DNA of 64,000 nucleotides from Sinonovacula constricta (Eukaryota; Mollusca; Bivalvia; Cardiida; Solecurtidae), in NCBI GenBank assembly GCA_007844125.1, contig CM017558.1, forward strand, positions 49,799,831-49,863,830, given 5' to 3'. Positions 12,944 to 23,690 of this stretch are shown in pieces (position 1 is the first letter of the stretch; each line of letters begins with the position of its first letter). Below the pieces are notes generated by a model. That model was not told the DNA's origin. It ran no database searches and was given only the letters and a program-made list of their open reading frames with translations. A program made the translations under genes and the position numbers.

Positions 12944-13839
12944 AAATCAAGGCTACATCACACGAATTGGTACTGTCAGCTCCGCGCGGTTTCTAAAAAA
13001 ATAGCATTTTACCTATTTGTATCCAACACCTTACTGTCTTAGCTCGTATCATATAGACTGCGTTGATAAAAGTGGAAGTATATTTTAAAACTTGCTGATG
13101 TATTTCACATAGTTTGTGCTTGTTGTATATAATTCTCGGCGAAGAAACAAAACAGCTTGATACGAATCTCTCTTCCTATCCTCTATCTCTCCATCAAGTT
13201 ATTTTTTATGGCTGCCATCTTTTCGGGCCTACTCCCCCACCTTATATTACTTGCATTTCTCTCAAAGTAAAATAGCCGAGGTGTTCCGCAGGGACGGATC
13301 CAGAAACTGTTGGTGTGTTGGTGGGGGTATGAATCATGATCCATTCAACTTTATCGCAGTAGAAAATGGGATTTAGGGTCAAGAATCGAGATTTTGATTC
13401 AGATTTCATTGTGGTTATTAATTGCACATTATGGTCATTTTAATGTCAACAGATGTTATGTAAATATTTAATTTGCAATATTATACTTTCAAATGTTAAA
13501 TGCTATAATCAGAAATAGTAATTTGTTGTTCTAACTTTTGTTTCAAAATAACATTGTTATCTTTGGTTGTTGCGTTTAAATTGTAACTGTAAATCTCTAG
13601 ACTGCAATCAGTATGCTTCATTCACTTAAAGTTTTCATCTGCAACTTGCATAATACAGAACAGAAGTAAAAAGAAAAGTGTGTCGTCCTTATAACTATTA
13701 TCGAGTCACAATGATTTCTTCCTCGTTATCATTTGAAATTATAAGAATACTAAGCAGGGACCCTGCTGTTTAACGTAAGGGGTCGTTGCAAAGCTACGCG
13801 CCGGTGTAAATGTCGATTTTCCTCGTCATATATAAATAG

Positions 13840-13871
13840 AGAATACCAGGTTAATGTTGACCTGGTATTCT
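13840..13871. repeat. Perfect 12-bp hairpin
   Basis: Arms 13840-13851 (AGAATACCAGGT) and 13860-13871 are exact reverse complements with an 8-base loop. No gene end lies beside it, so I do not call it a terminator. Confidence 0.8.
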
Positions 13872-14286
13872 TTTTATCCCACCATCAACAGTTTTTTAAA
13901 AAGGGAAACACTTAAATTTACCACCACTGCTCCTCCCCTACGTGATCTGGCATTCCAATGCAACAGACGAAATTAATGAGAGTGCATAGAATTATTCGGC
14001 TATAAGAAATAGTTCTATTTTACAATTAAAAACATAGACAATAAACATGTTATTTATTTTATTTTATTTTCACTATACATAAGGTTGTAATTTTATTGAT
14101 TACCATAATTGAAAATATTGGAAGGAACATAACAACAACAACAAAAATCACACCCGCGTGTAAAGTTATACCTGTAATGTGTAATGTCAAGGCTGTGTAA
14201 CATTAAAGTTGTTACGCACATGGCATGAAGAAACTCAAATTACATTCGAGGTTTGTGTGTGTTTGTGGTTGTAACAAACAGTTTGC

Positions 14287-14632
14287 TCATGTATTTAAAT
14301 TGTTGATGACATTGAAATTCTGAACATTGAACATAGCGCCATAAAATTGTGAAGATAGATGTGTTTTTGACAGGGTGACTTGCGAAAATTGGAGAAATGT
14401 TGGGATTGGAGGTGGTTTGCTGGTGTTCATGTTTAAGTCTAGAATCTGTGATTTATAAGCACATTTGCCCAGATCTGTGCATTCAGCTGTATTTGGTTCA
14501 TATAAAGATTGAGCTCTATCGAAACCATTTGAATGTTTATCAGGTAACGACATTTGGTCATCGGGGTCTGTCCTCAGATTAGGCAGCTGATTGCTGCTTT
14601 CTGAGACAGTCACAGACTCAAGACCAATTTCC
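14287..14632 (-). CDS. Possible terminal coding exon, unknown
   Basis: On the minus strand an acceptor-like CATTTTTAG at about 14641-14633 opens a frame of about 115 codons ending at 14287. The protein looks natural: polar and Pro-rich (LRTDPDDQMSLPD; NTSKPPPIPTFLQF), then a C-terminal FYGAMFNVQNFNVINN stretch. The only in-frame start-like codon near the 5' end is GTG (14613), so it would be a last exon, perhaps a cytoplasmic tail. The Asn-rich alternating C-terminus resembles short beta-arch motifs at the ends of some innate-immune signalling proteins; that likeness is inference. I find no partner exon. No known domain recognised. Confidence 0.3.
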
Positions 14633-14964
14633 TTCTAAAAATGCTATGATGTAAAGCCAAATTTTCCCCGAAAACTCATCGTAGCTCATCTCTACAATAC
14701 TGCTTAGGTTTTCACACGATTATTTCATCACATTCTTTCAAGTCACACCAAATAACATTAAAACAACAGGGCCTCAAATAATCTGACATTTTAAGTTGTT
14801 TTTATTTTTGCAGACAACACATTCTTACTTTTATTGATTGTATTCCTTAACAGTTTTAATCCTTTGCCTGTATTATATTTTGTTTAAGATTTTTGCAAGT
14901 TGTATATATATATTTGGTTTACAAATTTTCTATATCATTGTTCGGAAATTCGCGTTGAACAGAC

Positions 14965-15045
14965 CGGTTCCGGTTAGTTCAGTCGGTTACGATATGCCGC
15001 TTCTTAAATTTTCAATCCTGCAGGACAGAGATCGAAACCTCGCCC
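14965..15045 (+). repeat. tRNA-like patch, degenerate
   Basis: A box-A-like TTAGTTCAGTCGGTTA is followed about 50 bases later by a box-B-like AGATCGAAACC. The arms do not pair as a tRNA. It is probably the head of an old SINE. Confidence 0.3.
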
Positions 15046-15582
15046 ATCCCCCCCTTTTTTTGGCCTCGTTTGCTGTATTTAACCAATCTTTATATTATGG
15101 ACATGTTTGGGGTGATCACAAGCCTAATTACGCGATAAATGTGTATCGTTCACGTAAACATTCCTGATCGTTTCGCCAAAAAAGTACTCCGGCTTAGAGC
15201 AGGTGCGCGAATATCGGTTGATAAAGCTCATTTTTATCACACGGGTTATATCAACTGATATTTGCAGAGATGGTGGGATAAAAAGGTATAGATTACCTTT
15301 CTCGGCTCATATGGTTATCCCATCTATATTCGCCCTTCCCAGACCCACAAGGTTAAATGATGACGTAGGCACAAAGTGTGCTGACTTAATGCTCATTGCT
15401 TGCAAAATAATAATTTTGGTTTCATTTAAAACCACACTTAAAGTATTTTTGTTGTCGGCGTATTATTTTGTTCATAAGAAAAACAAACATCATAAGAAAA
15501 ACAAACACGAAATTTTACTGGAAGATGTATTATATTCTAAAGAATACTACGAAAAATGTGAGATTCGGAATTTTGCTAGTTG

Positions 15583-15685
15583 ATTTATGACTCAGACACC
15601 CGTAATCAGCATGGGAAAATGCTGCTCATGTAACACTGTAGATCTGATGATGATAATTATGATGATGATGATGATGATGAGGAGG

Positions 15686-15718
<33 letters not shown>

Positions 15719-15805
15719 TACGCTGTAAGAATTCTCCATTGTGGCAAAAGGACTTGCAAATGGGTCATGTCTACTATTGTTTACCTAAACGATGCCCACG
15801 TGAAT
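15583..15805 (+). repeat. Dispersed repeat with (GAT)n core, copy 2
   Basis: Same unit as 9105-9327 in the opposite orientation. Both flanks match copy 1, and the core (15645-15718) is (GAT)n/(ATG)n interrupted by GAGGAGGAG. The two copies lie 6.3 kb apart as an inverted pair. Confidence 0.75.
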
Positions 15806-16378
15806 TAACGAGAAAGGTGGCGTATATTCCAAGGGAAGATGCTTGCAATGTTAAAAACTTGTTCGATAGTTTTTTGTTGTTTTTTTACATCCACTTCAAC
15901 ATTTGAGAAAAACCCCGACCCAGAAAAATATTGGAGAATAACTGTCCCTGTGCAGAGTGCAAATATTGGAGTTTTGGGTATATGATTTTAGTTACGATGA
16001 AAGTCAGACTTTTTATTTATTGAGGAAAGGGACGTTTATAAATAATTTAACTAAATTGGAAAGTGATTTTAATCAACAGAACAGAATGATACATTTACAT
16101 AAACGTATTAACAGTATATAAACAAAAACACCTTCGAAAAATGAGTGACCATGATGTATTGCATTGAAAACTGGTACACTTAAAGTGCCACTAATTTACA
16201 AAAAAATGAAACACTAGCGAATTAAAAAGATCTATTTATCTTACCTATCCTATATCTGAATATCTAGTCATTGTCCATTTCGATAGTAGACATTTTACCG
16301 GACGATATTTCCATGCTAACACCGTTTTATTTCCACTGACTGTGTAAGTCCTGAATTGTAATATTAATAATAAATAAT

Positions 16379-16925
16379 TTGTCAGAATTCTTTACAAGTT
16401 TTACTGGTGTGCGTCAAGTGGAGAATTTGTCTCCGTTACTTTTTTCATTGTTTTTAAATGACCTTAACCAGTTAGTGTCCCAGAATTATTGTGGTCTTAC
16501 TAGTCTTTCAAACATTGTTGATGAAGTATTGAGTGACGATGTTGTTGAAGTCTTTATTAAGTTATTTGTCTTTTTATATGCTGATGATACTGTTATATGC
16601 TGATGATACTGTTATATGCTGATGATACTGTTATATGCTGATGATACTGTTAACTGTTATATGCTGATGATACTGTTATATGCTGATGATACTGTTATAT
16701 GCTGATGATACTGTAACTTTTGCTGAAAATGTCTTAGATCTTCAATCTACCTTAAATGCTATCAATGAATATTGTCAATTATGGAAGTTAAAAGTTAATC
16801 CCAGTAAAACTGAAGAAGATCTTATGGAAGAGTAAGAGAGGTCTGAGAAATATACCTCAGTTTTATTATAATGAAAGCATACTAGGCATTGTAGATAATT
16901 TCCCCTTTTTAGAAATTAATGAACA
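16379..16925 (+). pseudogene. LINE reverse transcriptase fragment (fossil)
   Basis: Conceptual translation shows the RT core of a non-LTR retrotransposon: GVRQxxNLSPLLFSLFLNDL (finger/palm region), then LYADDTV, the catalytic YADD motif. After a disrupted segment comes VTFAENVLDLQSTLNAIN...WKLKVNPSKTE in another frame, the usual block downstream of YADD. Frame shifts and an early stop break it, and no endonuclease or ORF1 is visible. A 19-bp unit encoding YADD is tandemly repeated inside it (listed separately). It is a dead fragment. The RT clade cannot be fixed from this much sequence. Confidence 0.8.
16574..16713 (+). repeat. 19-bp tandem repeat inside RT (YADD codons)
   Basis: Seven copies of TTATATGCTGATGATACTG with one 7-base partial (16650-16656). 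Each unit encodes the YADD catalytic site once, but 19 is not a multiple of three, so the array scrambles the frame. Confidence 0.95.
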
Positions 16926-18135
16926 CTAAAATTATCTTCAACTAGTCAAATTATCTGCTTTTGCAATAAGAGTATTATAACATTTATATGATGTTTTCAA
17001 TAATTAAATATTTAGTATTGCGTTTTATATGACAAATAGTGAGTACTTGTGCCTGTATATTATATTTAGGTATTTCGTGCTTCACCTTTCTGTTGATGCT
17101 CATTTTGTTGCTGCTACTTTTGGATAGATAGGTTTACCCAGTAGGGGTAGTGCACTATCACCACCACAATTCTACTAATATTTTAAGTGAAAACTTGAAA
17201 TTCCATTCTTACCAATCTGTAATTATGTTTACAGAACTTTTTTATCACGTGTCTCGATTAGTTGCATGTTTGCCATTGTTTTTTTTTTCTTCATGTCAGA
17301 TGCTCTTATGGCGCCGTGACTTTCTTGGATTAACTGTAAACCGTGTAAGAGTTACGACCCTTGAACTAAAATGGCAAAGTTAGAAAAATATCTTTTCAAC
17401 TCATTTTGTTTTTATCCTTTTTATGATTGAACCCCACCCTCACCCCACCCCCCACCCGCACACACAATAATTGGAGTTCTGCTGCCTTAAATATTTGGCA
17501 TAATAAGAACAACAACAGAAATTGTTGTGTTTTATATATATATATAAAAAGAAGAATGGTAAAATACCTGGCCTAGAATTAAATAGTAATCTAATATTGT
17601 CATGTAAAGGCTTACATTGTAATAAAAGTTGAAGTGATTTTCATATTTTTAAATGATAATTCTCACAAGATTCTAAAAAAGTATAATTGCAATAAATATT
17701 ACACAAAATCAGTTGATATGAAAGTATTAACTATGCACAAGGAATTACCATGCTGAACTGTAAATGATCATGTTCGATTTTTCTCGCCCAACATACGTTG
17801 CGTTCCATCTCGTCGCCAATAATATTTGTCCTATATGTTGGTTAAAATAATATTTGGATGGTGAAGGTGGCATTGTTGTTTTACAGTTAAATGATAATAT
17901 GTTAATACATTACTAATGTACACATATATTTAATATACTTTATTTTATACTTTACCGGCTGCGTACAGTATAGCTCAGTGGCAGACATTCTATATAATGA
18001 CAGTGACGTCATGTCATATCCACCTTGGTACAATGACGCATTACAATTAGACCATTACGGGGATACATGTACGTGCATCCGCATTGAAAAAAGTTCTGCG
18101 CAGTATCACGATAATATTTCTACTTCTTACATATC
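16926..18135. other. Intergenic, no gene seen
   Basis: AT-rich sequence. Possibly a little more LINE-derived sequence up to about 17130, but nothing I can align with confidence. Confidence 0.5.
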
Positions 18136-18427
18136 AATGGCGGATCCAGAGGGGGCCGAAGGGGCCGCCCCCCCCCCCTATTTTTCGACGACCAACAAAA
18201 AAAGTATTTTGCCCTTAAAAGTGAGCAAATAGATAAGGAAATTATGCCCCACAGATGCTTGGAAATCGCATCTCAGCGCATCTAGAATTCAAAATTTTCT
18301 GGGGGAGCCCCCTCCAGACCCCCAGCCGCGGATTTCGCGCCTGCGGCGCGATCAGCTCCGGCCTGCGGCCGAATGTTACTCCCTCGGCCCCCGCCCCCTA
18401 TTCTGAAATCCTGGATCCGCCCCTGCA
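18136..18427. mobile_element. MITE-like repeat with GGATCC-type inverted ends
   Basis: The left end GGCGGATCCAG and right end CTGGATCCGCC are reverse complements about 290 bp apart. The interior is G/C-rich with poly-C and repeated GCCTGCGGC motifs, sharply different from the AT-rich surroundings. The frames inside (for example MADPEGAEGAAPPP) are incidental. A partial match, GGACGGATCCAG, occurs near 13291-13302. Confidence 0.6.
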
Positions 18428-19026
18428 TATGTATGCAATATCATTGTAAATAAGCGTTTTAAATGATAATATACTATTTAATACCAATATGGCAATATTC
18501 TTTGTTTGTATTGCTACTTTCTATTTCAATACACTTCGGTTATCGCAGGTGTGTACATAGGGCAATAAGGCAACAGTAGAGCACCCCCGCCCCCACCACG
18601 ACACCCTTTGACGATCAGGATTGAAAGATTAGTGTTACGACTGGTTCGTCTGTGCCATGGTAATGTTACCGGTCTGGTTCATTTCTTGAAGCATTGCATT
18701 AGTGCCTCTGCATGAAATACACTAAAAAGGTGTTGGCAGTCGACAATGTACATTAATGCCAGTCCACATTCAGTGAATGTGCATCAATGTTGCCTATGTT
18801 TACAAAGTAGGAATGCGGCTAGCAGTAATATGTCATCATCCACCGTCCAGCAGCGTGGTGACAGGGTCATACGTGTGAGGTTTACAATAGTATACCTGCT
18901 TGCAGGTGCACGACAGTATCATTTACCTCAGCCATAACATCTACATTCCGTGATATTCCACTTTAACTATTTTGGTGGCCACACATTTGCTAAAGGTGTA
19001 TTTGATAAGTGTCATCAGTAATGGTA
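18428..19026. other. Intergenic, no gene seen
   Basis: No convincing coding frame. A short frame at 18746-18937 shows no domain. Confidence 0.45.
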
Positions 19027-19455
19027 AAGGTGGTATCCGACAATTAAATACTTGTAAATTTTTTTTTACTTGTTTGAGGGAATTGGGGAATAATTCCTGC
19101 CAAACTCACTATCTCAATTATAAGACAATACAAATCGTGGAGATACTCGCTGTAAATGTCCATTCGTTTTAAAACTATAAATAATCGATGGGAATTTTAA
19201 TAACACTAGATATAGGGGTCCAAACTGGATGATGAGTTATTTTTAAAGAAAGTGGACACATAGACTTCTTATGTTTAAAATGGCTAACTGTGTAGTGTGG
19301 CTTAGATAGAAAATACATGTTTGTAATGGCGAGCTGAATGTTATGCTTTACGTTTCACATAGATGTATAAAATAAAAAAAAAAGCTTTTAAGGCAACAGT
19401 AATTAATTTGGTTGTTGGAGAAAAAAAATAACGGTCCAAACTGTCGGACCACCTT
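19027..19455 (+). mobile_element. MITE family M, copy 3
   Basis: Begins AAGGTGGTATCCGACAATT after TA and ends CTGTCGGACCACCTT before TA. Interior motif AACTGTGTAGTGTGGCTTAG matches the family. About 429 bp, non-coding. Confidence 0.85.
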
Positions 19456-19545
19456 TACCGTCTGTATTTTGTACTTTTGGAGGTTTTAATGGGTACTAAT
19501 GTGTGAAAGGTTACGAGGGCATTAACGTGTGTGATTGGCAATCGG

Positions 19546-20066
19546 AACCAATCATCTCTCGGATGTATGTAGGTAGTCGGATCACCTTGGCCTGTTTCCT
19601 AAATTGGACTACTTTTGTGACAGACGTCAAATCAAAGATGACAGCTCGGATGACAGCTCACTACAGTACCCGAGGAGTTCCAATTAGTGTGATTGGCAAT
19701 CGGAACTTCTCGGGTAATTCCGTTCACGGGACAATCATCCCCCGGATGTATCTGGTGCAATAATACTTAATGAAATCACGATCGTTTTGTTCGCCGGAAG
19801 TCGGAAGAAGAATATGCCTAAGTAGTTTGCACAAAACAGAAACGCTGCCATCGTTTGACAGCTTAGTGTTTGCTACGCTGGGTAAATTAAAATTGGATGA
19901 TTAAATATTGAAGCCGCCACAAATTGAAGTTTTACTGGCGTCGTACTGTAGTCAGTTGTCATCCGAGCTGGCATCTTTGTTTTGACGTCGGTCTGAAAAG
20001 AAGTCCCATTAAGATAAATGGCCGAGGTGATCCGACTTTCTACATACATCAAAGTGATGATTCGTG
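19546..20066. mobile_element. Fold-back element with 108-bp inverted arms
   Basis: Positions 19562-19669 are closely complementary to 19943-20050 (shared marks: GATGTATGTAG, GTCGGATCACCT, GACGTCAAA, AGCTCGGATGACA, CTACAGTAC). Weaker pairing extends outward through AATCATC. The 270-base spacer holds a smaller imperfect hairpin built on CCCGAGGAGTTCC (19668-19714). No transposase frame. This looks like a fold-back or MITE-type transposon assembled from repeated hairpin modules. Confidence 0.75.
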
Positions 20067-20134
20067 AATTATCCGAGGTGTTCCGATTGGTGTGATTGGG
20101 TGATCCAATCGGAACACCTCGGATTTTTCACGAA
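20061..20134. repeat. 30-bp near-perfect hairpin
   Basis: Arms 20071-20090 and 20105-20124 are exact 20-bp reverse complements (ATCCGAGGTGTTCCGATTGG) with a 14-base loop. After two mismatches the stem continues for eight more exact pairs (20061-20068 with 20127-20134). It adjoins the right arm of the fold-back element and uses the same CCGAGG-GTTCCGAT module. Confidence 0.95.
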
Positions 20135-20639
20135 CCATAATTCCCGAGGGCGGAATTACCGAAGGAGTTCCGATTGTGGGTGATCAAGTAGGTTCGTGTG
20201 AGCGTTTGTATACGTGTTTGGTCGCATGTTTTAATTGTGAATGCGTGTGTCTGTGTAGTGGTATGGGTTTTTTTTATGAAAAGGTGTAGGTGATTATTTT
20301 ATTTAAGATAGTGTTTTCAAATGTCTACCGGTGCGTGCGTGCGTAGTTTTTACATGAACGGAATTGTGTGTAAGTGTATGCCTATATATGTTTATGATTG
20401 TGTTCATCTCTATTCTATTATGGTTTGTAACACTTGGCAAATGCGAAACCTGACAGGCTCATGTTTATGTAAATATGCAGTATTGCTCTTGTTCGTCGTT
20501 TACGATATGACGATTCGCGACAAGAAATGACGTTAATGTGCGCATACTACATGGAATATCGGCGAAATGTTGCCGCTGTTGATGTGAAGGGGGTAATTAC
20601 CTGATTGTCAGTTATTGCCTAATTTAGAATTTTTGCCAG

Positions 20640-20740
20640 TGCCCTAGTCGTTAATATCACTGACTTGTTACCACGCAACCCATAAACGCGTGGGTTCGAT
20701 ACCATGTCGAGGTGAACCTTTCATGTGGAAAGATATTTTC
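20640..20740 (+). mobile_element. SINE family B head, partial
   Basis: Box-B-like GGGTTCGATACC and the following AACCTTTCATGTGGAAAG match the copy at 898-1120. It is cut off by the TATAT microsatellite. Confidence 0.45.
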
Positions 20741-20783
20741 CTTTTGTTTTTTCTCTTTTCTTTGCATGCAATTTTACCTGGTT

Positions 20784-20901
20784 CTATATTATATTATATT
20801 ATATTATATTATATTATATTATATTATATTATATTATATTATATTATATTATATTATATTATATTATATTATATTATATTATATTATATTATATTATATT
20901 A
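20784..20901. repeat. (TATAT)n pentanucleotide microsatellite
   Basis: About 23 uninterrupted copies of a 5-bp unit. Open frames over it (LYYII repeats) are artefacts. Confidence 0.95.
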
Positions 20902-21049
20902 TTTCTAACTTATTTAAGCTCATTGTTTCATTACATATGATTATGATTTTTCATGATATTATTACATCTTTATTTTGTACATTAATAGGGCCTATTGTCG
21001 AAATGTTTTCTGTGCTTGAAAAGTGCTACTTTCTTCTGTTCTCCACAGC

Positions 21050-21235
21050 CGGGTTGGCCTAGTGTCAGGATAATGATACTGGGTGTGGTATCATGCCAGG
21101 TGTGGTATCATGCCAGGTGTTCATGGCATGCTATACACAGTGAAGGCAGCACTATATCTGCTTCAAGTGGACACCGTCTCCAGATAACTGAAATACTGTT
21201 GGTTGGACGATAAATCAAATAAACAAACAAACACA
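21050..21235 (+). mobile_element. SINE family A, 3' part
   Basis: Body and tail of the family seen at 11047-11359, from GTTGGCCTAGTGTCAGGATAA to GGACGATAAATC with an AAACAAACAAAC tail. It has an internal 20-base duplication (GTGTGGTATCATGCCAG, twice). The tRNA-like head is missing. Confidence 0.8.
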
Positions 21236-21239
21236 TGAA

Positions 21240-21425
21240 GCATACATCCCATTCGTCATTACAACGTCATTTTTTGCTATCTGAGCCAGGCTGCACAGTA
21301 AGCTATTTTTAAAGTCAGAAAACCACGTGATCGCTTAGTTTCGAACTCACTTTATATAATCATTCGAGTATTTCGCTATGACGTCGATATTTATTTTAGC
21401 AGATCATTTTAGCGGCCATAGCGCC
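21240..21425 (-). mobile_element. MITE family M, partial copy
   Basis: Reverse-oriented internal part: CTATCTGAGCCAGGCTGCACAG, then TATGACGTCGATATTTATTTT. Neither terminus is recognisable. Confidence 0.6.
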
Positions 21426-22537
21426 TACATGCGTGTATAGATTAGAAAAGAATGAACATTTACAGCGATTTATTTCACTGTTTGTATTTTCTTACAATTG
21501 ATGTAGTGTTCAAGATCGTCGTTTTTATACTAAAGTTTGTGGTTTGTAGCATCTATGCCCCAATTCCCCAAACAAGGGTACACAAATTGCATATAGATAG
21601 TTTCCATGTGATGTCATCGACACTGATAAGACAGTTTAAGGCTGCCATCTTTGTGGGCAGAAGCTAATGCAGGCCGAAATCAGGAAATATGTGCTGTATT
21701 AAACTCACCACTGTGTTTTTATTTTTCAGTCTATTTTACTAAATTTGATATCAAATTAAACAGCTTTCATAAAGTATTTTAAGTATTAAAACTATATTTT
21801 GATAGTTTAAAAGGTTAAAGAAATACAACCAAAAATGATACACTGTTCATTTTGTTTTTAGTATGAGCCACTAGTTTTATTTATTTCTGTGTATTAATTC
21901 TGTGTGCACTTATCAATTGTAAAAATATTGTATCCTAAAAATATGAATTTCAAGAGCTTTCCAATTGTGTATAGCTTTTAATTTTCGGACCACATATGAA
22001 GATATTACAAGAAAATAAAATTTACCCTTCTATATAATTCATATGAAAATCCCTTGAAGTTATCATCAAAGATGGCTGCCAAGATAAGGGATTTTCACTG
22101 ATGTGGAAACTATCTATAGGTAAACAGTCGGTTACTATTTTTCTAGCAAACTGAGACAGATAGGTGACAAAATTTTCGAAGAAATTGACGTCACTACAAG
22201 TCATGGCATTACGGAAATAAAAAGAACAAGAAGGAATTTAATTATTTCTAAAATATTTTGGAAAAAAATATTTTTGTCGCAAGCTGTTGTGTCCCTTGAT
22301 ATCTAATATTTTATGCGACTTTACGACGTTTGGGCCTTCACTTGTAGCCTAAAATTTATTCATTTTCATAAGTAGTCCGTCCGGATGCGCGTGACAGTTT
22401 TATTACACAATTGTTTGAAAAAGCAAATGTTATAATACCGGGCTCTATATGTTTTAATGTCCGAGGAGTTGATAGGATAATATATATTAAAATGATGACT
22501 CTAATCACCTAAGTATATGTGAACATGCTGTACTTTA

Positions 22538-23005
22538 AAGGTGGTATCCGACAATTTGCCTAAATCCAATTCGTGTAACAATACCTTATCACTGCTTTGG
22601 AGAATTCGGGCATAATATCAGCATTAACTCATACTTTAGTATAGGTAAAGACGGTTTTGACAGTTCAAATCGCGATAAAAAACACTAAAAGTTCAAGCAT
22701 TCCAAATCCCTAAATATGCATCATAGTGATCTCTGCTAAAAATAGATACCTTCGTCAGAGCCGTTAACCCGGGTGACGATATACTAGAATCTCAAAATTG
22801 ATTTGTCACGCGGTTTTCCTAGCTAAAAACAGCTATCTCTGCAGCGTGGCTCAGATAGGAAATGCCTGTTTGCAATGAGTAATGGGGATTCATGTCTCAC
22901 TGTTCACACTGATCGAGGGCATCAATGAGCATAATTTTGCAATATCCTTTCAGGTAACAATGACTCATTTGCAATACTTTGATACAAACTTTCGGATACC
23001 GCCTT
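22538..23005 (+). mobile_element. MITE family M, copy 4
   Basis: AAGGTGGTATCCGACAATTT after TA at the left and TTTCGGATACCGCCTT before TA at the right, 468 bp. Carries GATACCTTCGTCAGAGCCG and CTCTGCAGCGTGGCTCAG. This is the cleanest forward copy. The frame starting at 22882 runs through its right end and is not a gene. Confidence 0.85.
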
Positions 23006-23149
23006 TACAGGTTGCCTATTCCCTTTTGTCGTATGTAAAGGGACTTTACTCTAACTATCAAATAACTACATTCTTACCTTCATTGCGGCTTGGTATTTGG
23101 TACAAAATTATTGCAGAAAACCTAAGATTTGTCCACTTTTTTAATTTAA

Positions 23150-23216
23150 AACACACACGCGCACGCGCACGTACGAACGCACGAACGAACGCACGCACAC
23201 ACACACAAACAACAAC
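23150..23216. repeat. (CA)n / (ACGC)n-rich microsatellite
   Basis: Mixed CACG, AACG and CA units. Confidence 0.9.
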
Positions 23217-23364
23217 AACAGCAAAAACCTTAAGACTGGAGCATGCGCGTAAAATGGAATCTCATTAATTGAAATAAGGATTTATAAAAAAAGGTTGAGC
23301 GCATTTCTAAACAAAAATAAGCAAATTAAAAATAAAATTTTCTATGTTTCTTATATAAAGTTTA

Positions 23365-23690
23365 TGAAAATACCTTCCGACAATGGAGATAACTAATATA
23401 TTTACTACATGCAACAACTTTATACACTTATATTGGAGACTTCGTGCATAATTCCTGCAATCATTTATATTTTAGTTTAAGTAACGGCTGTTTATAACAC
23501 TTCCTTAATTGTTAGACAGTACAAATCTTGAAATATGTTGCTTTTAATTAATATTCTTGTTTTCCAAGTCTATAAATAAGCACTACAGTGATTTCTGCTT
23601 AAAAGAGATATCGACATCAGAGCGGATTATCCGGTTGACAAAACGTGATACCAAAATGGAGTTGTCAGGTGGTTTTTCGGATCCAAAAGT
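23365..23690 (+). mobile_element. MITE family M, partial copy 5
   Basis: Left and middle portion: AATACCTTCCGACAATG, GACAGTACAAATCTTGAAAT, GAGATATCGACATCAGAGCGG. Lacks the right end. Confidence 0.55.

Larger units (their letters stand above)
12840..14286. other. Intergenic, no gene seen
   Basis: Holds the poly-C tract and the 13.84-kb hairpin. A copy of the motif GCCGAGGTGTTCCG (13274-13287) recalls the fold-back element at 20 kb. A segment at 13032-13065 (CGTATCATATAGACTGCGTT) is similar to one at 12308-12330. No gene seen. Confidence 0.5.
13870..15285. mobile_element. Possible element bounded by 17-bp inverted repeats
   Basis: CTTTTTATCCCACCATC at 13870-13886 has its exact reverse complement at 15269-15285, and GTAT occurs just outside both ends. 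This could bracket a 1.4-kb DNA element, but no transposase is visible inside and the pairing could be coincidence or two unrelated repeat copies. Confidence 0.25.
14633..16378. other. Intergenic, repeats only
   Basis: Contains the degenerate tRNA-like patch and the second GAT-core repeat. The frame at 15203-15583 begins at a GTG, has no recognisable domain and overlaps a tandem AAGAAAAACAAACA duplication, so I do not call it a gene. Confidence 0.5.
20135..22537. other. Intergenic, repeats only
   Basis: Between the SINE and MITE pieces listed here the sequence is AT-rich. Short frames (20321-20530, 21452-21667, 22022-22204) have no domain or splice support. Confidence 0.5.

Noticed and set aside
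15203..15583. 126-codon plus-strand frame
   Set aside because: Starts at GTG, includes a tandem duplication and shows no domain or splice support.
20690..21062. Three overlapping frames of 70-116 codons
   Set aside because: Produced by the TATAT microsatellite.
22882..23268. 128-codon frame
   Set aside because: Runs through the right end of a MITE into a CA-rich microsatellite.
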